The notes under the pieces are model-generated. The model had not been told where the DNA came from, made no database searches, and saw nothing but the letters and a program-made list of their open reading frames with translations. A stretch of DNA of 64,000 bases, taken from positions 20,319 to 84,318 of the forward strand of contig JANNMJ010000062.1 in NCBI GenBank assembly GCA_031397815.1. The letters are read 5' to 3'. A program made the translations under genes and the position numbers. The stretch is from JANNMJ01 sp031397815. Lineage in GTDB: Bacteria; Bacteroidota; Bacteroidia; Cytophagales; Hymenobacteraceae. Every line of letters starts with the position of its first letter. Position 1 is the stretch's first letter. Below, in pieces: positions 1 through 9,414 of the stretch.

Positions 1-1
1 G

Positions 2-433
2 CTCGTGATTGGCGCCTCGATAGCCGTCGGATTATCGGTGGCGCATCTCGGGCCGAGCCTGCCCGGTTGGGAAGCGTGGCGGTGGATTGGGCTAGCGGTT
101 TTCGGCTTTGGGGCGGCGCTGCGGTGGTGGTCTATCCGGCATCTGGGGCGCTTTTTTACCGTGGATGTGGCCGTCGCGACCGACCACCATGTCGTCGACG
201 ACGGGCCGTACCGGTTCGTGCGGCACCCGTCGTATTCGGGCCTGCTGCTTCAATTTCTCGGTTTTTCGCTGATTCCCGGAATGCTGCTGCCGGTGTTAAT
301 TATCATGCTGCCCACCTTTGCCGCCCTCTGGTACCGGATCCGGGTCGAGGAAGAAGCCTTGCGCGGCGCCCTCGGCGAGGCGTATGCGGCCTACGCGCGC
401 CGCACGACCCGCTTGGTGCCGGGGTTATTTTGA
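2..433 (+). CDS. isoprenylcysteine carboxyl methyltransferase (ICMT)-family protein, 5' partial
   Basis: The frame is open to the left edge of the window, so the true start is probably outside; the first usable codon inside is a GTG at 5. The roughly 143 residues seen contain hydrophobic segments and the ICMT/phospholipid methyltransferase signature: DDGPYRFVRHPSYSG, then a glutamate-rich stretch (VEEEAL) and a C-terminal tail with YAAYARRT. The family comprises integral membrane SAM-dependent methyltransferases; in bacteria the substrate is usually unknown, so no specific reaction is assigned. It converges on the histidine kinase gene ending at 627, with an inverted repeat (484-599) between them. 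Family call is firm from the RHPxYxG motif; function is open. Confidence 0.8.
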   Translation, partial: LVIGASIAVGLSVAHLGPSLPGWEAWRWIGLAVFGFGAALRWWSIRHLGRFFTVDVAVATDHHVVDDGPYRFVRHPSYSGLLLQFLGFSLIPGMLLPVLIIMLPTFAALWYRIRVEEEALRGALGEAYAAYARRTTRLVPGLF

Positions 434-483
434 TTTTTCATTAACTCCGTATCGCGGAATAATAACTCCAAAACTTACCAAGC

Positions 484-599
484 ATTTTGTCATTGCGAGC
501 GGAGCGAAGCAATCCTCGTGGGCTCAGCAAAGCGGCTAAGCCAACTCACTAATCCTGCGAGGATTGCTTCGTCGCAAAGCCTCCTCGCAATGACAAAAT
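484..599. repeat. modular inverted repeat R1, copy 1
   Basis: Outer arms ATTTTGTCATTGCGAG at 484-499 and its reverse complement at 584-599. The left arm continues with the short module (GAGCGGAGCGAAGCAATC) and the right arm with the reverse complement of the longer module (GAGGAGGCTTTGCGACGAAGC). The middle is unique. It lies between two convergent genes. Related copies are at 33845, 51110, 54608 and 59762. No transposase is present. Nothing else is recognised between 434 and 626. Confidence 0.9.
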
Positions 600-626
600 C
601 CGCTGCGATTCATTCCGAACGGACAC

Positions 627-3434
627 CTAGTCAACCGCCATTGCAGCGCTAATTTGATTGACCACCGCTTGCAGCGACGGCGGCACTTTCGCGGCTATTC
701 GCCAGAATAAATCGTTTATTTCCAGCGGCGCCCAATTTTCCAGCTGCTCGGCCAAGGGCAGCGTGGTTTGGATACGTAGGTGCGTCAGGCTGGGCTTGAG
801 GCGGTGCGCGAGCGCTTGGATACGCGGCGCATCGAGGCCGTCGGTCGCGATTTGCCAGTCGAAGAGGGTTTGTTGGGCGGTTTGCAGGAAAGTGTGCAGC
901 ATTTTCTGCACGAACGCCTGATTCCCGTGCGCCGTTTGGAGCAGAAAATCAAGCTGATACAGCGGAGCCGCTTCCTCAGATTCTTCTTCGGCGGGGTTGG
1001 TGAGCCAGTGAAATAGGCACGCCAACAGGTCTTCCTCGCTGAACGGCTTGGCGAGATAATCGTCCATTCCGGCCTCCAGACAGCGTTCGCGCTCGCCTTT
1101 GATGGCGTTGGCGGTGAGCGCCACGATGGGCAGTCGCGGGCCGGGCTGCCCGCGCAGAATGGCGGTGGCCTCGAAGCCGTTCATCACCGGCATCTGCACG
1201 TCCATCAGTACCAAATCGAAGGGCTGCTCGAAGGCGAGGGTGACGGCGGCGGCGCCATTTTCGGCCTCCGTAACGTTCAGGCCGATATCGTCGAGGATGG
1301 CGCGGGCGAGAATGCGGTTGAACTCGTTGTCTTCGACGAGCAGAATGCGCTTGCCGTGCAGCTTCGAGAACCGCGCCGGGTCGGTCGTGCCCGCGGGGCT
1401 GGGCGGCACGTCGGCGGGAGTGCCGATGGGGAGCTGAAGGCAGAAGCTCACCTTCGTGCCGCGCCCTTTCTCCGACTCAATCTGCAATTGCCCGCCCAGC
1501 AAATCCACCAGCCGCCGACTGATGCTCAGCCCCAAACCCGTACCGCCAAACTTGCGCGTAATAGACGGGTCTTCCTGACTGAAATCACTGAAAATTCGGG
1601 TTAAATATTCCGGCTCGATCCCGATGCCCGTATCACTCACCGATATAGCGAGCGTGACGTAGGATTTTTGCAAATCCAGCACATCACAACTCACTTCCAC
1701 GCGCCCGGATTCGGTGAATTTGACCGCGTTGCCCGCCAGATTCAGCAAAACCTGCGTCAGCCGGTGAGGGTCGCCGATGAGAACGTTGGGGACGTTGGGG
1801 TCGATTTTAGTACTGAAAACCAAGCCTTTCTCCTCGGCGCGGTAACGCAGGGTTTTCTCGATTTGCTGACAGAGCGCGGCCGTCGGGAAGCCGATTTTTT
1901 CGATATCGACCTTCCCGGCCTCAATCTTCGTCAGGTCGAGAATATCATTAACGATAACGGTCAGGTTTTCCGCTGACGTAATAATCGCCTGTAAATAACC
2001 CGCCTGCTGGATATTTAGCGATGCCCCCGTCAGCAGCCGCGCCATTCCGATGATGGCGTTGAGCGGCGTCCGGATTTCGTGGCTCATATTCGCCAGAAAC
2101 ATTTCCTTCGCCCACGCCGATTCTTCGGCCTGTTTTTTCGCTTCCCGCAGCCGCACTTCCAGCTTTTTCTGGTGCGTAATATCGAGGTGAATCCCGATGG
2201 AGCCGATGAGCGCGCGCTGGTCGTCGTAGAGCGGGGCTCCGCTGATGAGCAGCCAACGCAGCTCGCCCCGCTTATTTTTGGTGGCAATCTCGTAGGCGTC
2301 CGAGATGCCGTCGCGGCGCGAGCGGTTCTTCTCGTCCATCATCTCCTGATAATCGCCCTTGAGCATCACCTGCGACGCGACTTTTCCGAGCAGCTCTTCC
2401 AGCGTAAAGCCGGTCATCTGGCAAAAGCTCTGATTGGCGTAGATGATATGCTCGTTGAGGTCGACTTCGAGCAGCCCGAGGTTCATATTCTCGATAATGC
2501 CCCGGTATTTTTCCTCGCGCCGCCGCAACGATTCTTCCGCGTGCTTGCGGGCCGTGATATCCTGGTATTTCCAGAGATGACCGGCGTAACTATCGCTGCC
2601 GAAGATGGGGACGAAATCGCGTCGCAGCACCCGGCCGTCCTTTAGAGCCAGCTCATCGCCGAGGACCAGCTCGCGCCGTTTCAGCAGCTCATTAATGCGG
2701 TTCACGAAGCCGACTTCATCCACGAAAAACGGCTTAGACTCTTCTGCCGAAGTGGAGCAATCAGCCCCGACCATTTGCGCCGGTTTTACGGGAACGCCGA
2801 ACATCTGGCAGAATGTGTCGTTCGTGAGGACGATACGGCGGTTTTCGTCTTCCAGCAAAACGCCCTCTTGCAGGTTGGAGATGGTAGTCGCGAGCCGCAG
2901 CGACGAGGCGCTGAGGGCGGTTTCCGCCTGCTTAATCTCCGAGATATCGGTGTGCGTACCGGCCGAAATCAGCGGCTTGCCGTCGGCGTCGCGCTGCACC
3001 ATAACGCCCTGCGCCAGTATCCACTTGTATTCGCCGTTCTTGCACCGCATCCGGTGCTCAATCAAGTACCTCGCCGACGTGCCGTTGACGTAAGCCGCCG
3101 CCGCGCTGAGCGAATGAGCTAAATCATCGGGGTGGAGGCTATTGACCCACGCGGAATATTGGTTCGGAAATTCCTCGTCGGAATACCCCAGCATCCGCTT
3201 GTAGCCTTTTGTGAAGAAAGCCTCGCCAGTTTGGTGATGAAATTCCCAAATACCGTCGCCTAAGCCGTTGTTGGCGAGCTGCCACCGGACTTCACTCTCC
3301 CGAATGGCTTCGTGGACGCGAGGCGCCGTCACGTTTTCGAGGGTGTGCAGGCGGTTCGCCAAGCGCGCGTTTTCGGCCCTGACTGTCGCTAGCTCAAATT
3401 TCAGGGCTTTCAGGGAAGCAGATTCATTCGCCAT
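627..3434 (-). CDS. hybrid sensor histidine kinase (PAS-PAS-PAS-HisKA-HATPase-REC-HPt)
   Basis: Cytoplasmic-looking 935-residue phosphorelay kinase with no membrane segment. Domains in order: N-terminal coiled-coil (about 1-40), three PAS/PAC domains (about 45-170, 178-300, 308-425), HisKA with phospho-acceptor His452 in NMSHEIRTPLN, HATPase_c (about 555-665; N box NLAGNAVKF, G1 DTGIGI, G2 GGTGLGL), a receiver with Asp745 in LVLMDVQMP, and a C-terminal HPt-like domain with candidate His877 in ALAHRLKPS. All elements of an internal His-Asp-His relay are therefore present. It starts 3 bp after the stop of the sigma-54 activator gene, so the two are almost certainly co-transcribed and probably form a signalling pair. 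The signal is unknown; PAS domains suggest a cytosolic small-molecule, redox or light cue. Confidence 0.95.
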   Translation of the reverse strand: MANESASLKALKFELATVRAENARLANRLHTLENVTAPRVHEAIRESEVRWQLANNGLGDGIWEFHHQTGEAFFTKGYKRMLGYSDEEFPNQYSAWVNSLHPDDLAHSLSAAAAYVNGTSARYLIEHRMRCKNGEYKWILAQGVMVQRDADGKPLISAGTHTDISEIKQAETALSASSLRLATTISNLQEGVLLEDENRRIVLTNDTFCQMFGVPVKPAQMVGADCSTSAEESKPFFVDEVGFVNRINELLKRRELVLGDELALKDGRVLRRDFVPIFGSDSYAGHLWKYQDITARKHAEESLRRREEKYRGIIENMNLGLLEVDLNEHIIYANQSFCQMTGFTLEELLGKVASQVMLKGDYQEMMDEKNRSRRDGISDAYEIATKNKRGELRWLLISGAPLYDDQRALIGSIGIHLDITHQKKLEVRLREAKKQAEESAWAKEMFLANMSHEIRTPLNAIIGMARLLTGASLNIQQAGYLQAIITSAENLTVIVNDILDLTKIEAGKVDIEKIGFPTAALCQQIEKTLRYRAEEKGLVFSTKIDPNVPNVLIGDPHRLTQVLLNLAGNAVKFTESGRVEVSCDVLDLQKSYVTLAISVSDTGIGIEPEYLTRIFSDFSQEDPSITRKFGGTGLGLSISRRLVDLLGGQLQIESEKGRGTKVSFCLQLPIGTPADVPPSPAGTTDPARFSKLHGKRILLVEDNEFNRILARAILDDIGLNVTEAENGAAAVTLAFEQPFDLVLMDVQMPVMNGFEATAILRGQPGPRLPIVALTANAIKGERERCLEAGMDDYLAKPFSEEDLLACLFHWLTNPAEEESEEAAPLYQLDFLLQTAHGNQAFVQKMLHTFLQTAQQTLFDWQIATDGLDAPRIQALAHRLKPSLTHLRIQTTLPLAEQLENWAPLEINDLFWRIAAKVPPSLQAVVNQISAAMAVD

Positions 3435-3437
3435 AGC

Positions 3438-4793
3438 TTATACCTCTCCTTCCTGAATCATTTTGTACACTGTCGATTTTCCGATATCGAGCTTGCGTGC
3501 CACCACGGGAATATTATCACGGTATTTGTCGAGATAATGCCGTACGATGGCGCGGGTATAATCGCGCATCGTGCGCTCTTCGGACAGAAAATCGGCTTGC
3601 CGTCCGACCGGTGCGAACGTGATATCCGACACGCCGATCTCGACACCGTCGCTCAGAATGGCGGCTAGCTCGACCACCGTTTTTAGCTCGCGGACATTGC
3701 CGGGGTACGGGTAGCTCACGAGTTTTTGCTGCGCTTCGGCCGTCAGGCGAATCGGCGGCTTGGCGTATTCTTTACAGAATTCGTCGAGGAAGAATTTCGC
3801 CAGAAAAAGCACATCGTTTCCGCGCTCACGGAGTGGCGGCAGCACGATGGGCAGCCCGATGACGCGGTAATACAGGTCTTCGCGGAAATGACCCTGCCGC
3901 ACTTCGTCGGCGAGGTTTTTATGCGTGGCGGTAATAACGCGCACGTTGAGCTTGATGCGCTCGGAGCCGCCCACGCGCTGTAGCTCCCGCTCTTGCAGGA
4001 CGCGTAGCAGCTTGGCTTGCAGCGCCAAACTCAGCTCGCCGATTTCGTCCAAGAAAAGGGTGCCTTCCTGCGCTTCCTCGAATTTGCCGATTTTCCGGCC
4101 GACGGCGCCGGTAAAGGCGCCTTTTTCGTGCCCAAACAATTCGCTTTCCAGCAGCTCGCTCGGAATTGCTGCCATATTGACCGCCACGAACGGCTTGCGG
4201 CGGCGGTCGGAATTCATGTGGATAGCCTTAGCCGCCAGCTCTTTGCCGGTGCCGGTTTCGCCGCTGATGGAGACGTTGACCGGCGTAGCGGCGGCCTTTT
4301 CCATGAGCGCGAAAATGGTCTGGACGGCCGGGCTGTTGCCTTTCAGGAGCTTCCCGAAATCGTATTTGTCGCGGAGCTGATTTTCGAGGTGCTTGACTTG
4401 GGCGCGCAAGCCTTGCGTTTCGCGGATTTTCCGGACCGCGTTCCACAGCATTTCCTTCGTATTATCGTCCTTGACCAGATAATCCGACGCGCCGAGCTTG
4501 AGCAGCTCCACCGCCGTCGTGATTTTGCTCTGGGCGCTGATGACGATGACGGGCAGCTCCGGCTGGCGCTCACGGATTTGCCGCAGGAGCTTGTCGCCGG
4601 TGACGTCGGGGAGGGAGAAGTCGATGGTGACGACGTCGGGTGGGTCGCGGAGGGCGGCGAGGCAGTCTTGCCCCGAGCCGCAGAGCGCGACGGAGTAATC
4701 CGGGTTGAGCGACAGATGGTACTGCAAGAGCTGGCCGTACCAGGGATCGTCTTCGACGATCAGAACTCGAAACAAGGCGGAGGAGGCGGTCAT
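3438..4793 (-). CDS. sigma-54-dependent response regulator (NtrC/AtoC type)
   Basis: A 451-residue activator: receiver with phospho-acceptor Asp58 (VVTIDFSLPD) and conserved lysine in YLVKDD; AAA+ domain with Walker A GETGTGKE (178-185) and the sigma-54 contact loop GAFTGA (225-230), plus LFLDEIGEL; and a Fis-type helix-turn-helix at the C-terminus (VARKLDIGKSTVYKMI). The family remodels RNA polymerase-sigma-54 closed complexes at -24/-12 promoters. The ATG at 4793 was chosen because it directly precedes the receiver and avoids overlap with the upstream glycosyltransferase gene ending at 4873; a longer frame to 4913 adds 40 residues without domain character. It precedes the hybrid kinase gene by 3 bp. 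Placement at the end of a polysaccharide block suggests, but does not prove, control of surface polysaccharide genes. Confidence 0.95.
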   Translation of the reverse strand: MTASSALFRVLIVEDDPWYGQLLQYHLSLNPDYSVALCGSGQDCLAALRDPPDVVTIDFSLPDVTGDKLLRQIRERQPELPVIVISAQSKITTAVELLKLGASDYLVKDDNTKEMLWNAVRKIRETQGLRAQVKHLENQLRDKYDFGKLLKGNSPAVQTIFALMEKAAATPVNVSISGETGTGKELAAKAIHMNSDRRRKPFVAVNMAAIPSELLESELFGHEKGAFTGAVGRKIGKFEEAQEGTLFLDEIGELSLALQAKLLRVLQERELQRVGGSERIKLNVRVITATHKNLADEVRQGHFREDLYYRVIGLPIVLPPLRERGNDVLFLAKFFLDEFCKEYAKPPIRLTAEAQQKLVSYPYPGNVRELKTVVELAAILSDGVEIGVSDITFAPVGRQADFLSEERTMRDYTRAIVRHYLDKYRDNIPVVARKLDIGKSTVYKMIQEGEV

Positions 4794-4872
4794 CGGGAGG
4801 CGTTCCAAAATAGGACACTGCCGACTCAGCGACGCCGCGAAAGGTGGAGCGGCGTCACGGGGAAGGTTGAAG

Positions 4873-7353
4873 TTAGCAATGATAACAAACTTTAACCATT
4901 CCTTTCCCTTCACCCCCCTGTTTCTGGTCTTCGTAAAACAATGTCAAGGATTTGTACTGTCCGAGGCCGATTTGCAGGAGCGCTTGCTGGTCGAGGCGGC
5001 TGAGCTGCGGTGCGAGGCCGCCTTTGGGCAAAGTGGCCGTCACCTGCCGAATCAGATAATTGTACTTACGCGCGATGGTCTCCCACGTATAGCGCCGCTG
5101 CGCGATGGATTGCATCGTGTGGCCGAGGGCGCGCCACTCGACCAAAGTGGTGGTGGAGATGAGGTGCTGGAGGCTGGCTTTGTCGTGAAAGTAGAGGGCT
5201 TTTTGCTCGGTGGTGGCTTTGTTGAAGGAGACGTCGAACGCGAGAATCGGGCGGCTCAGGTACATCGCTTCCACGAGCGACGGGTTTGTGCCGCCGGCGC
5301 TGTGGCCGTGCAGGTAGACGTGGCAGTTGCCGCGGAGCACGTCCAGCTCGTTCTGGTCGTAGATGGGGTCGAGGAGGTGGATGTTGGGGAAGGCGGCGTA
5401 TTGCGCTTTGAGGCGCTGGCCGTACGGGCTGTTCTCCCAGTTGCCGATCATGACGAATGGGTAGCGCGGCATCTCCGAAAAGGCTTCCAGAATGAGATGG
5501 ACGTTGTTTTCCGGCTCAATCCGGCACACTTTGAACGCGTAAGGCTGCGCCAGAAACGGGTATTTGGCGGCGTAAGCGGGCGTAACGGGCTGGTGAACGG
5601 TGTGGTCGCCGCCGTACTCGATGACGCGGCTACGCGTGCTGTAGGCGCGGGCGGTGTAGTTCTGGATGGCGTCGTTGTCGGCAATATCGGCGTGGGAATA
5701 GCGGACGGCGAGCTTTTCGGCGAAGCGCAGATACCATTTGGCGGCTTTGCTCCATTTATCGCGGCGCCACTCGATGCCGTCGATGGAAACGATGATTTTT
5801 TTATTCGTGAACCACTTCACGAACGGCAGCATAATGGCGCCCGGTACGCCGAGAATCAGTAAAACATCGGCGTAAAAAAGCGCGTGTAAAATCGAGACGC
5901 AATCGTAGAGAATACTCTGGATACCGTTGGCGTTGAGCGGAACGTACACAAGCCGCGCGCCCTCGAAATGCGACGTCCGCTGCGCTTTCGGGTATTTTTT
6001 ACCGCTGCAATAAACGGTCATCTCGTGCTCGGGCTGCAAGTACTTGACGAGGTAGGCCGCCAGCGTCTCAAAGCCGCCGTAACAGGCCGGCAACCCCACC
6101 GAGCCGATGATGGCGAGCTTGGTGGTAGGTGCAGGCTTAGCTGCGGCTGCGGCTGCGGCGGATGAGGATGCGGAGGTAGAAGTTGAAGCGGACATATGCG
6201 GGGTGGCGTGGTTGATTGGAGTAGAAGCAGTTACTGGCGCCAAGGCGCGGAAAGTGCGGCGGATGTGCTGCTCGAAACGGTCGGGCGAGAAGGTGGCGGC
6301 GCGCTGGGTGGCGGCGGCCGAAAGGCGGGCGTAGAGGGCGCCGTCGGAGTGGAGGAGGCGGAGGGTGCGGCAGAGCGCGGGGAGGTCGCGACCGTCGATG
6401 GCGAACCCGGTTTCGGCTTCCACATTGACTTCCCCAACCCCGCCAACCGTCGGCACCAGCACCGGCCGACCGTAGCGCAGGGCTTCGAGGATGGTCATTC
6501 CGAAGGTCTCGACCCACTCGGCGGGGCGCGAGAGGTTGACTACCACGGCAGCGCGGCGGTAGTGCGCGTGCATCGAGCGGGCCACCGGGAAAACCGTCAG
6601 ATTCGGCGGCGTGGGGTGGGCGGCGAGGTATTGGGCCACTTCCGCGGGCGCCGCGTTCAGCACCAGCTCGAAGCGCAGCTCGGGGAGGGCGGCGGCGAGG
6701 GCGTAGAACTCGGGGACGCCCTTGTAATCGCGCAGCGAACACGCCATCAGCACGGTGAACGGGTGGCCGGTTGGGGCAGCGGGCGCGGCGTCGGCGATGG
6801 CGCAGAAATCGGCTTCCAGCGCGTTGTAAACCACTTCCTGCTGCGCGGTGGGCAGCGCGAGGGCGGTCCGCAGATATTCTGAAACGAACAGCGTGCGCGT
6901 GGCCGTGTGCCGCACGATGAACAGCAGCAGCCCTTTCAGAAGCGCGGGCCGAACCGATGTTTCGTGCAGATGATACACCACCTGCGCGCCGCGCAACCGC
7001 CCCGCGAGCGCCGCCCCGGCGGGCAGCAACGTGTTGATGTACACGAGGGAATGCGGGCGCGCCAGCCGCAAAACGCGCACGAACAGCACGAGCTGCGTCC
7101 ACAGAAAAGCGAGCAGCGTCAGGCCCGCCCACCCGAACCGGCGGTACGGCAGCGCGTGCGTCCGGACACCGGACAAACCGGTCAGAAAACCCGTGCTGCG
7201 GCCCGGCGTGGCGGTCAGCAGGTCGATTTCAGTGCCCTCGGCGGCGAGGGTTTGGAGCGCGTGGCGGAAGACTAACGGACTGCCGCTCCGGTCGTTGAGG
7301 AGGTGAACGGCGATGACGTGCGCCGGAAGCGCGGACGGCGTTAGGCGAGGCAT
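4873..7353 (-). CDS. double glycosyltransferase: GT4-like domain fused to DUF1972/rhamnosyltransferase-like glycosyltransferase
   Basis: An 826-residue open frame with two complete glycosyltransferases. The first (about 12-370) is GT-B/GT4-like, with the E-x7-E signature ETFGMTILEAL and a nucleotide-sugar site region GRPVLVPTVGG. A low-complexity Ser/Thr/Ala linker (about 387-410) follows. The second (about 412-790) begins LAIIGSVGLPACYGGFETL, typical of DUF1972 rhamnosyltransferase-like enzymes, and carries GTNPSLVEAM. An ATG at 6195 could start the second enzyme independently. The start at 7353 overlaps the upstream gene by 13 bp, whereas the longest frame (to 7416) would overlap by 76 bp. 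Likely role: adding successive sugars to a lipid-linked exopolysaccharide repeat unit in the cytoplasm. Sugar specificities are not readable; whether one or two polypeptides are made is undecided. Confidence 0.88.
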   Translation of the reverse strand: MPRLTPSALPAHVIAVHLLNDRSGSPLVFRHALQTLAAEGTEIDLLTATPGRSTGFLTGLSGVRTHALPYRRFGWAGLTLLAFLWTQLVLFVRVLRLARPHSLVYINTLLPAGAALAGRLRGAQVVYHLHETSVRPALLKGLLLFIVRHTATRTLFVSEYLRTALALPTAQQEVVYNALEADFCAIADAAPAAPTGHPFTVLMACSLRDYKGVPEFYALAAALPELRFELVLNAAPAEVAQYLAAHPTPPNLTVFPVARSMHAHYRRAAVVVNLSRPAEWVETFGMTILEALRYGRPVLVPTVGGVGEVNVEAETGFAIDGRDLPALCRTLRLLHSDGALYARLSAAATQRAATFSPDRFEQHIRRTFRALAPVTASTPINHATPHMSASTSTSASSSAAAAAAAKPAPTTKLAIIGSVGLPACYGGFETLAAYLVKYLQPEHEMTVYCSGKKYPKAQRTSHFEGARLVYVPLNANGIQSILYDCVSILHALFYADVLLILGVPGAIMLPFVKWFTNKKIIVSIDGIEWRRDKWSKAAKWYLRFAEKLAVRYSHADIADNDAIQNYTARAYSTRSRVIEYGGDHTVHQPVTPAYAAKYPFLAQPYAFKVCRIEPENNVHLILEAFSEMPRYPFVMIGNWENSPYGQRLKAQYAAFPNIHLLDPIYDQNELDVLRGNCHVYLHGHSAGGTNPSLVEAMYLSRPILAFDVSFNKATTEQKALYFHDKASLQHLISTTTLVEWRALGHTMQSIAQRRYTWETIARKYNYLIRQVTATLPKGGLAPQLSRLDQQALLQIGLGQYKSLTLFYEDQKQGGEGKGMVKVCYHC

Positions 7354-8606
7354 AGGGCGGGCTGGTCGAGGGCGGAACGGTAGGTTTTTTGGAGCTGACG
7401 GCCGCGCACGGCCCACGTGTGGTGCGTGCCGACGTGCCGGTGCGCGAGGCGCGCCTCGTGGGTCAGGAGCGACGGCGAGAGGAACAGGACGTGCAGATGG
7501 GCGGCGAAATCGCGGACGTTCTGCTCGTAATCGGCGTAGGGGACGGTGAGGGTCGACGACGGCGCGACCAGCTCGCCGGGGCCTTCGTTGCGGTAGCAGA
7601 GCACGGGTACGCCGTAGCTCATCGCCTCGGCGACCACCATTCCGGCGCCTTCGTGCGAGGGGAAAAAGAAGACCGACGCCAGCTCATACATCGTCAGAAG
7701 CGCTTTACGGTCGAGCCACGGCAGGTGCCGCGTGCAACCGCTGATGTCGTGTTCGGCCACCATTTTCAGCAGCCGCGCTTCCTCAGGCCCGCTGCCGATG
7801 AGCAGCAATTGGGCGTTTTCGCGCTGGGCCGGGGTGAGGCGCTGATGGAAATCGGCGAAGGCGCGGATGACCATATCGAAGCCTTTCAGGGGGACCATTC
7901 GCGCGGCAATCATCACGACGAATTGCGGTTTCGGGGTGAAATCGACTGGTTCGGTCGGCATGTCAATCGCGACGGACGGTACGATGGCGAACTGGTCGGG
8001 CTTCAGCCCTAAACGCGGCGCGGCGGCGGAGTTCATGCACAGCACGCGCACGGCGGTGCGGCGCGTGTGCCGCAGGAACGGGTCAAGGGCCCAGAAAGCG
8101 CGCTTCAACGTCCAGATCAGGCGGTCTTTGACGAGTGCGGCGGTGCCGTAGAGCCGCAGGTGCGTGGCCGGAATCAGGGGGTGATGCCCGACTGGCCCCC
8201 ACACGAGCGGGCGCTTCAGGAGCCAGAGGAACGAGGGCGTCCAGTCGTTGTGGAAGTTGAGATTGTGCGCCAAATCGACCCCCACCGCTTCCGGTTGGCG
8301 CCGCAGCCACAACCCGACTCCTGCTTGCCAGAGGTAGAAATAGAGCACCGACAGGAGCGGGCCGCGCTTCCACCAGCGCGTCCAGGCGGGGAGGTCGAAG
8401 TAGAGGAACGTGATGCGTGCGAGGGTGGGCGCGAGCGCCGGATGTTCGGCGGCGTATTGCTCGATGGGCGCGCGGTTGTTGCGCCGCGTCACCGCAATCA
8501 CGCGGTGCTGCTGGGCGGCCTGGAGGATGAAATTCCACCCCATACCGTCTTCTGACCCTTTGTAGGGGTTCACGGCGTAGGCGGTCATCAGAACGGTGAG
8601 GAGCAT
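7341..8606 (-). CDS. glycosyltransferase family 4-like protein
   Basis: A 421-residue GT-B enzyme. The N-terminal acceptor half starts MLLTVLMTAYAVNPYKGSEDG; the C-terminal half has the GT4 donor-site pattern FFPSHEGAGMVVAEAMSYG with the two spaced glutamates, preceded by a QFVVMIAARMVPLKGFD region typical of the second Rossmann fold. The start at 8606 was chosen over a 12-residue longer frame because the shorter one begins at the first beta strand. The gene sits between the acyltransferase and the double glycosyltransferase on the same strand and overlaps the latter, which suggests translational coupling. Probable role: a sugar transfer in exopolysaccharide repeat-unit assembly; donor and acceptor unknown. 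Confidence 0.92.
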   Translation of the reverse strand: MLLTVLMTAYAVNPYKGSEDGMGWNFILQAAQQHRVIAVTRRNNRAPIEQYAAEHPALAPTLARITFLYFDLPAWTRWWKRGPLLSVLYFYLWQAGVGLWLRRQPEAVGVDLAHNLNFHNDWTPSFLWLLKRPLVWGPVGHHPLIPATHLRLYGTAALVKDRLIWTLKRAFWALDPFLRHTRRTAVRVLCMNSAAAPRLGLKPDQFAIVPSVAIDMPTEPVDFTPKPQFVVMIAARMVPLKGFDMVIRAFADFHQRLTPAQRENAQLLLIGSGPEEARLLKMVAEHDISGCTRHLPWLDRKALLTMYELASVFFFPSHEGAGMVVAEAMSYGVPVLCYRNEGPGELVAPSSTLTVPYADYEQNVRDFAAHLHVLFLSPSLLTHEARLAHRHVGTHHTWAVRGRQLQKTYRSALDQPALCLA

Positions 8607-8622
8607 GGAGAATTGGGGGAGT

Positions 8623-9414
8623 CTAGAGGAAAAAAGGGGCAAGAGTGGCCGGATGAGGAGCAGTTTTGGAAGAAGGAGAAGCTGATTTTGGCGCTAGCTG
8701 AGGTGCCGGTGAAGCCGCAACTGCCAGTTGGCGGGTGCCGATGACCCGCGCCGGAACCCCCGCCACGATGCTGAAAGCAGGCACCGAGCGGTTCACGACG
8801 GCGCCCGCCGCTACCACGCACCCCTCGCCGATACACACGCCGTCGAGGACGGTGACTTTGCTGCCGATCCAGCACCCGGCGCCGATGTGGATGCCGCGCC
8901 GCGTGACGCCTTGCAGCCGGATGGGCGTGGAGGGGTCAGGATAAAGGTGGTTTTCGGGATGACAGCTGAAGTATTGGCCGATGATGCAGTCGTCGTCGAT
9001 CTGCAACCCGCCGCCGCCGCCGAGGTACGCGAACTCGCCCACGCCCACGCGGTTCCCGAGCCGAATCAGCGCGCCCGGCTCGGTGAGCGACGTCGCGACA
9101 ATCACCTGACTGAATGCACCGATGCTCACGTTGTCGCCGAGCGTGAGGCCGCCGGTACCGAGGCCGCTGAACCGCACGAAATCGCCCGCTTTCAGCCAGC
9201 GTCCGAACCGGATTCGACCGAGATATTCGAACCGAACTCCCCGCCCCAGCATCGCCCCGTTCGGACGGCGCCCCCGCAGCATAAGCCGCGCACCGCGCCA
9301 AAGCGCCCCGGCGGTGCGCCCGCCAAATCCCATTAAATCCGCCGAATTAACTGTTGGGTGAAGGCGGAAAAGGGGGTTACGCAGACGGATAAGGGTTTCA
9401 GTAAGAGCACGCAT
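8623..9414 (-). CDS. left-handed beta-helix acyltransferase (LbH, serine-acetyltransferase/WcaF-like)
   Basis: A 263-residue protein whose centre (about 55-210) is a run of hexapeptide repeats ending in the classic IHIGAGCWIGSKVTVLDG and VVAAGAVVNRSVPAFSIVAGVPARVIG stretch of O-acetyltransferases. An active-site histidine is plausible in YFSCHPENHLYPD. Members of this family O-acetylate sugars of capsules and exopolysaccharides, which fits the flanking glycosyltransferases. The C-terminal 40 residues are Pro/Ala/Ser-rich and look disordered. The ATG at 9414 was chosen: the frame is open to 9522 but the extension is a translation of the upstream CACATC tract (it would read HIDHIDHIDHI). The start is 17 bp upstream of the glycosyltransferase gene start region, consistent with an operon. 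Confidence 0.9.
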   Translation of the reverse strand: MRALTETLIRLRNPLFRLHPTVNSADLMGFGGRTAGALWRGARLMLRGRRPNGAMLGRGVRFEYLGRIRFGRWLKAGDFVRFSGLGTGGLTLGDNVSIGAFSQVIVATSLTEPGALIRLGNRVGVGEFAYLGGGGGLQIDDDCIIGQYFSCHPENHLYPDPSTPIRLQGVTRRGIHIGAGCWIGSKVTVLDGVCIGEGCVVAAGAVVNRSVPAFSIVAGVPARVIGTRQLAVAASPAPQLAPKSASPSSKTAPHPATLAPFFL

